10,325 nt of DNA, taken from assembly GCF_002999335.1 (NCBI RefSeq), contig NW_020312352.1, forward strand, positions 1 through 10,325, written 5' to 3'. This document shows positions 9,447-10,325 of this stretch, one piece after another. Position 1 is the stretch's first letter. Each line of letters opens with the position of its first letter. The DNA comes from Cyclospora cayetanensis. Taxonomy: Eukaryota > Apicomplexa > Conoidasida > Eucoccidiorida > Eimeriidae. Made by a program: the position numbers and the translations under genes. Below the pieces are notes generated by a model, which worked only from the letters and a program-made list of their open reading frames with translations, was not told the origin of the DNA and did not search any database.

Positions 9447-9961
9447 TGCTGTTGCTGCTGCTGCTGTTGCTGGGGCACCGGCCGCCGAGGTAACAGCTGA
9501 AGGCGTCGGTGTGCTCGCCTCGTTAGAAGCTTCATCGCTGTCAGCACTGCTGCGTAAGGCTGCAACGGGTGCTGCAGGAGCAGCCTCTGTACAAGATGAA
9601 GCCGAAACGTCTTTAGCCTCCCGCAGGGGTCCCCCTGGCTCAGACGGGCGGATGCGTTGCAAAACAAGCTTCTGCACGAGCTCGCAAGACCACTTCCTGC
9701 ATGCAAGGAGGCGCTGCTTGAGCTGCCGCAAGTCCGAATCGCCGCTGCCAGCGTCGCTCCTCTTCTCTTCGCTGCCGTTCGCTACTGGGCAGCCGCCAGA
9801 GGCATCCGGTACTAGCAATGAGCGCAATGCTTCTTCTTCTTCTTCCGAACTTACGTCCTCGCTCTTGCTGGTGCCGCTGCTGCTGCTTCCCTTCTTCGCA
9901 TCCCCGCTTTTGCTGCGTCTGCTGCTGCTCTCCGGGATATCCGCGTCGAAAAGACAGACCC
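4506..9961 (-). CDS. BRE1: Bre1-like RING E3 ubiquitin ligase, 16 visible exons, 5' partial
   Basis: Joined exons, in transcript order: 9961-8760, 8414-8328, 8217-8116, 7846-7705, 7573-7521, 7234-7067, 6919-6857, 6689-6592, 6383-6203, 6089-6009, 5882-5835, 5670-5526, 5388-5318, 5192-5114, 4828-4778, 4555-4506. All introns are GT/AG, all phases agree, and the sum gives 872 residues plus a TGA stop. Residues 1-336 are low complexity (Ser, Ala, acidic, Gln). Residues about 337-813 are mostly Glu/Gln/Leu-rich coiled coil. Residues 818-856 form a C3HC4 RING (CGVC, CGHMFC, EC, CPHC), followed by a 16-residue tail. Family knowledge: Bre1 has a long coiled coil and a C-terminal RING, and with Rad6 monoubiquitinates histone H2B in the nucleus. 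Both ligand-free RING loops are 11 residues, as I recall for RNF20. No start codon lies in the window. Family call is strong; individual splice sites are inferred without transcript data. Confidence 0.85.
4778..4828 (-). other. BRE1: Bre1-like gene, exon 15: second part of RING finger
   Basis: Acceptor CCGGTCTGCAG, donor GCA|GTAAGC, two bases, 16 codons, one base (841-856): CIEKNVKARNRKCPHC. It supplies ligands C841, C853 and C856, so the C3HC4 set is complete. The loop between C841 and C853 is 11 residues, rich in Arg/Lys as in Bre1. Confidence 0.9.
5114..5192 (-). other. BRE1: Bre1-like gene, exon 14: first part of RING finger
   Basis: Acceptor TTGTGCTTCAG, donor CAAG|GTGTGC, 26 codons plus one base (814-839). 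Reads RRLLCGVCNERFKDHMLMKC and then GHMFCQ. It supplies zinc ligands C818, C821, C833, H835 and C838. The phase-1 end joins exon 15 to give Glu before the next ligand. Confidence 0.9.
5280..5307. repeat. Polypyrimidine tract on plus strand, intron 13
   Basis: CTTCCC-type repeats on the plus strand, hence GGGAA purine repeats in the transcript, just after the exon 13 donor. Low-complexity intron sequence. Confidence 0.6.
5318..5388 (-). other. BRE1: Bre1-like gene, exon 13
   Basis: Acceptor GATGTGCGCAG, strong donor CGC|GTGAGT, two bases plus 23 codons (791-813), ending NNLLQEENETMR. A second in-phase acceptor at 5377 would shorten the exon by four residues. The last helix leads directly into the RING, as in Bre1 proteins. 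Confidence 0.76.
5526..5670 (-). other. BRE1: Bre1-like gene, exon 12
   Basis: Acceptor GTCCCTAG, donor AGAT|GTGGGC, 48 codons plus one base (742-789). Coiled coil with many Glu, Lys and Arg; core LEQHQTKLQALEASLRRQAE, ending EKQERKR. The donor is weak and was chosen because exon 13 needs phase 1. Without it the frame runs into non-coiled sequence and a TAG. Confidence 0.68.
5835..5882 (-). other. BRE1: Bre1-like gene, exon 11
   Basis: Acceptor TATTATTGCAG, donor AAA|GTGTGT, phase 0, 16 residues (726-741): NDEMTRELQLLTEANK. A very small coiled-coil exon that no ORF length filter would pick up. Confidence 0.72.
6009..6089 (-). other. BRE1: Bre1-like gene, exon 10
   Basis: Acceptor GAGTGCAG, donor AGC|GTGCGG, phase 0, 27 residues (699-725): VVADQQRDEIATCFEALRSE and then REKLFKS. 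The frame stays open past the donor but soon loses coiled-coil character. Confidence 0.72.
6140..6192. repeat. Three CCCTAAA telomere-like heptamers in intron 9
   Basis: Exact CCCTAAA at 6140-6146, 6172-6178 and 6186-6192; the last extends to AAACCCTAAA. The unit equals the coccidian telomere repeat, read as TTTAGGG on the minus strand. Short interstitial copies are known in Eimeria genomes. They are too few and spaced for a real telomere. Confidence 0.7.
6203..6383 (-). other. BRE1: Bre1-like gene, exon 9
   Basis: Acceptor TATCGCGCAG; one base completes an Arg codon, then 60 codons (639-698), the longest single coiled-coil exon. Starts DEALLQQKASAEAAQQQLLL and ends LQQAQRRA. The donor is uncertain: GCT|GTGCGC at 6202 or AGA|GTTTAG at 6193. 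Both are phase 0 and differ by three residues (VRR). The frame hits TAG right after the second site. Confidence 0.7.
6592..6689 (-). other. BRE1: Bre1-like gene, exon 8
   Basis: Acceptor GCTGTTGCAG, donor GAACG|GTGGGG, 32 codons plus two bases (606-637). Starts QYSHVTEELEEVSKAFEERQ and ends RQLRE. The phase-2 end joins exactly with the single base opening exon 9 to give Arg. Confidence 0.76.
6857..6919 (-). other. BRE1: Bre1-like gene, exon 7
   Basis: Acceptor TTTGCTGCAG, donor CAG|GTGGGA, phase 0, 21 residues (585-605): AMQRRLNEQQELEAEVSELR followed by Q. Clear coiled coil. Confidence 0.76.
7067..7234 (-). other. BRE1: Bre1-like gene, exon 6
   Basis: Acceptor GTGGCTGCACAG, canonical donor GAG|GTAAGT, phase 0, 56 residues (529-584). 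Starts EMNCLRLSSSLR, continues through an Ala/Thr/Glu-rich segment and ends SRLRIELE. The central Ala-rich part looks like a low-complexity insertion between two coiled-coil ends. Confidence 0.78.
7521..7573 (-). other. BRE1: Bre1-like gene, exon 5
   Basis: Acceptor GGTACAG; two bases complete the codon from exon 4, then 17 codons (512-528) reading RNERLKAEKQRIIEALK. The donor AAG|GTCTCT is weak, but phase 0 is required by exon 6. A later GTTGAG donor would shift the phase. Confidence 0.68.
7705..7846 (-). other. BRE1: Bre1-like gene, exon 4
   Basis: Acceptor TACCTGCTGTAG, donor CTCG|GTACGG, 47 codons plus one base (residues 464-510). Starts VNALKDQLEASRHMQQQLE; Gln-rich coiled coil. A possible earlier donor after NASNQ (7711) would put exon 5 out of frame and onto a stop, so the phase-1 donor at 7704 was chosen. 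Confidence 0.72.
8061..8107. repeat. CA/TA-rich simple repeat, intron 3
   Basis: Imperfect ACATAC, ACAC and TATA units immediately after the exon 3 donor. The frame through it gives a Tyr/Cys/Val artefact. Confidence 0.7.
8116..8217 (-). other. BRE1: Bre1-like gene, exon 3
   Basis: Acceptor TGTGTGCAG, donor GAG|GTACTT, phase 0 at both ends, 34 residues (430-463). Coiled coil beginning RKQAEAREQLSERL and ending SVLLE. Its first codons lie in a perfect 10-bp tandem duplication at 8199-8218 that touches the acceptor. Confidence 0.78.
8199..8218 (-). repeat. Perfect 10-bp tandem duplication at exon 3 start
   Basis: GCGGAAGCAA occurs twice in tandem on the minus strand. The first copy begins at the last base of the acceptor AG, so the duplicate lies across the splice border and into the coding sequence. 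Confidence 0.8.
8328..8414 (-). other. BRE1: Bre1-like gene, exon 2
   Basis: Acceptor TGCTTGCAG, donor GCG|GTACGA, phase 0 at both ends, 29 residues (401-429). Starts AAKSTEVDELRRELL and ends in DELA; typical charged coiled-coil composition with leucines at heptad-like spacing. The other two frames give no sensible coiled coil. Confidence 0.78.
8415..8759 (-). other. Intron 1 of the Bre1-like gene, longest intron (345 bases)
   Basis: Runs from GTGCGT to TTGCAG. I looked for an extra coiled-coil exon in all minus frames and saw none. It contains a TGCATGCA palindrome at 8548-8555, an ApiAP2-type word, but its intronic position makes a promoter role unlikely. Confidence 0.55.
8760..9961 (-). 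other. BRE1: Bre1-like gene, first visible exon (N-terminal region)
   Basis: The exon opens after a T-rich stretch ending TGCTTGCAG at 9962, and the first two bases complete a codon from an exon outside the window. It gives residues 1-400 of the visible protein. In order: Ser/Lys-rich start; acidic Ser-Glu run near residue 40; Ala/Thr run at about 162-183; a CPKC motif just after it; Ala-rich helical stretch; Gln/Asp/Ser-rich stretch; then coiled coil from about 337. The end, around PPFIELQQLCAERDLLL, resembles the short conserved patch that precedes coiled coil in Bre1 proteins, but this is inference. The donor is CTG|GTGCGT at 8759. An in-frame TAG lies just upstream of the acceptor, so the frame cannot simply extend. 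Confidence 0.75.
9411..9472. repeat. CTG/CAG triplet tract inside exon 1
   Basis: A run of GCT/GTT triplets on the plus strand. In the gene's frame it reads as GCA (Ala) with a few ACA-type (Thr) interruptions. The same DNA gives a Gln run in another minus frame, and Cys or Ala runs on the plus strand. Such triplet tracts are typical of Eimeria coding sequence. Confidence 0.9.
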
Positions 9962-10118
9962 CTGCAAGCACGCCAAAAAAGGCAAGCCTTCCTGGCTACA
10001 CCGCACGTGCTCGCCTAGCCCTCTAGAAGTCACAGCCAAACCCGTAAACAAAGAAATCTACGGCAACTGCAGAAACCAAGCAGCGGGATGCGAGCAAAAA
10101 CGAGCGAGCGAGCGAGCG

Positions 10119-10195
<77 letters not shown>

Positions 10196-10325
10196 GAGAA
10201 AGAGAGAGAGAGAGAGGGAAGGAAGGAAGAGAGAGAGAGAGAGAGATGGAGAAGGAGAGAGAAGACAGACGAGAGAGAGTGAGAGAGCTAAAGATCTTAT
10301 GTCAGAACACTAGTATGATGAAGCT
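9962..10325 (-). other. Probable intron upstream of the first visible exon
   Basis: Ends in a T-rich acceptor, TTTTTTGGCGTGCTTGCAG. No minus-strand ATG exists from here to the right edge, so the start codon and at least one upstream exon are outside the window. Most of the stretch is the GA repeat. Confidence 0.6.
10101..10290. repeat. (GA)n microsatellite with GAGC and GGAA variants
   Basis: Begins as GAGC tetramers, becomes a long pure GA run to about 10190, then GA mixed with GGAA and GGAGA units. On the coding strand it is a CT-rich tract. The Arg-Glu frame on the plus strand is an artefact. Confidence 0.95.

Noticed and set aside
9698..9705. TGCATGCA palindromes here and at 8548-8555 as ApiAP2 promoter sites
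   Set aside because: Both lie inside the Bre1-like gene (exon 1 and intron 1), not upstream of any start.
9962..9971. Start of the Bre1-like protein at 9971
   Set aside because: The codon is GTG, and the sequence is a splice acceptor (CTTGCAG); eukaryotic initiation there is unlikely.
10088..10282. Plus-strand Arg-Glu repeat protein
   Set aside because: Pure translation of the GA microsatellite; no non-repetitive sequence.

Overview
The window looks like nuclear DNA of a coccidian apicomplexan, most likely an Eimeria species. The evidence is: many short spliced exons with GT/AG borders; strong enrichment for CAG/CTG triplets that appear as Ala, Gln and Ser runs inside proteins; long CA and GA microsatellites; and scattered CCCTAAA, the telomere-type heptamer of coccidia. 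Nothing looks bacterial: no operons, ribosome binding sites, CRISPR or insertion sequences. Most long open frames here are artefacts of triplet bias or are opened by GTG/TTG, which do not normally start eukaryotic genes.

Layout, all on the minus strand so transcription runs from high to low coordinates. (1) 9961 down to 4506 holds one multi-exon gene. I assembled it by hand from 16 exons whose reading phases agree from end to end. It encodes at least 872 residues: a Ser/Ala/Gln-rich N-terminal part, a long coiled coil spread over many small exons, and a C-terminal C3HC4 RING finger split over the last three exons. Order, ligand spacing and the short tail after the RING match the Bre1 (RNF20/RNF40) family of histone H2B ubiquitin ligases. 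The 5' end lies outside the window: exon 1 as seen opens at a splice acceptor, and no minus-strand ATG exists between it and the right edge. (2) About 3.15 kb (4505 to 1355) has no gene I can support; it contains one weak carrier-like fragment near 3.7 kb and a small hairpin. (3) 1354 down to 365 is an ORF for a 329-residue protein of unknown function that ends in a four-leucine zipper and Ser/Asn runs; it may splice on toward the left edge. (4) Both edges carry microsatellites: CA near 160-225 and GA near 10101-10290.

Functionally, only the Bre1-like protein can be placed. In yeast and animals Bre1 works with the E2 Rad6 to monoubiquitinate H2B in transcribed chromatin. I see no sign that the downstream gene acts with it. 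I did not find a new mobile or defence system. The most valuable result is the reconstructed Bre1-like gene, which no single open frame reveals.
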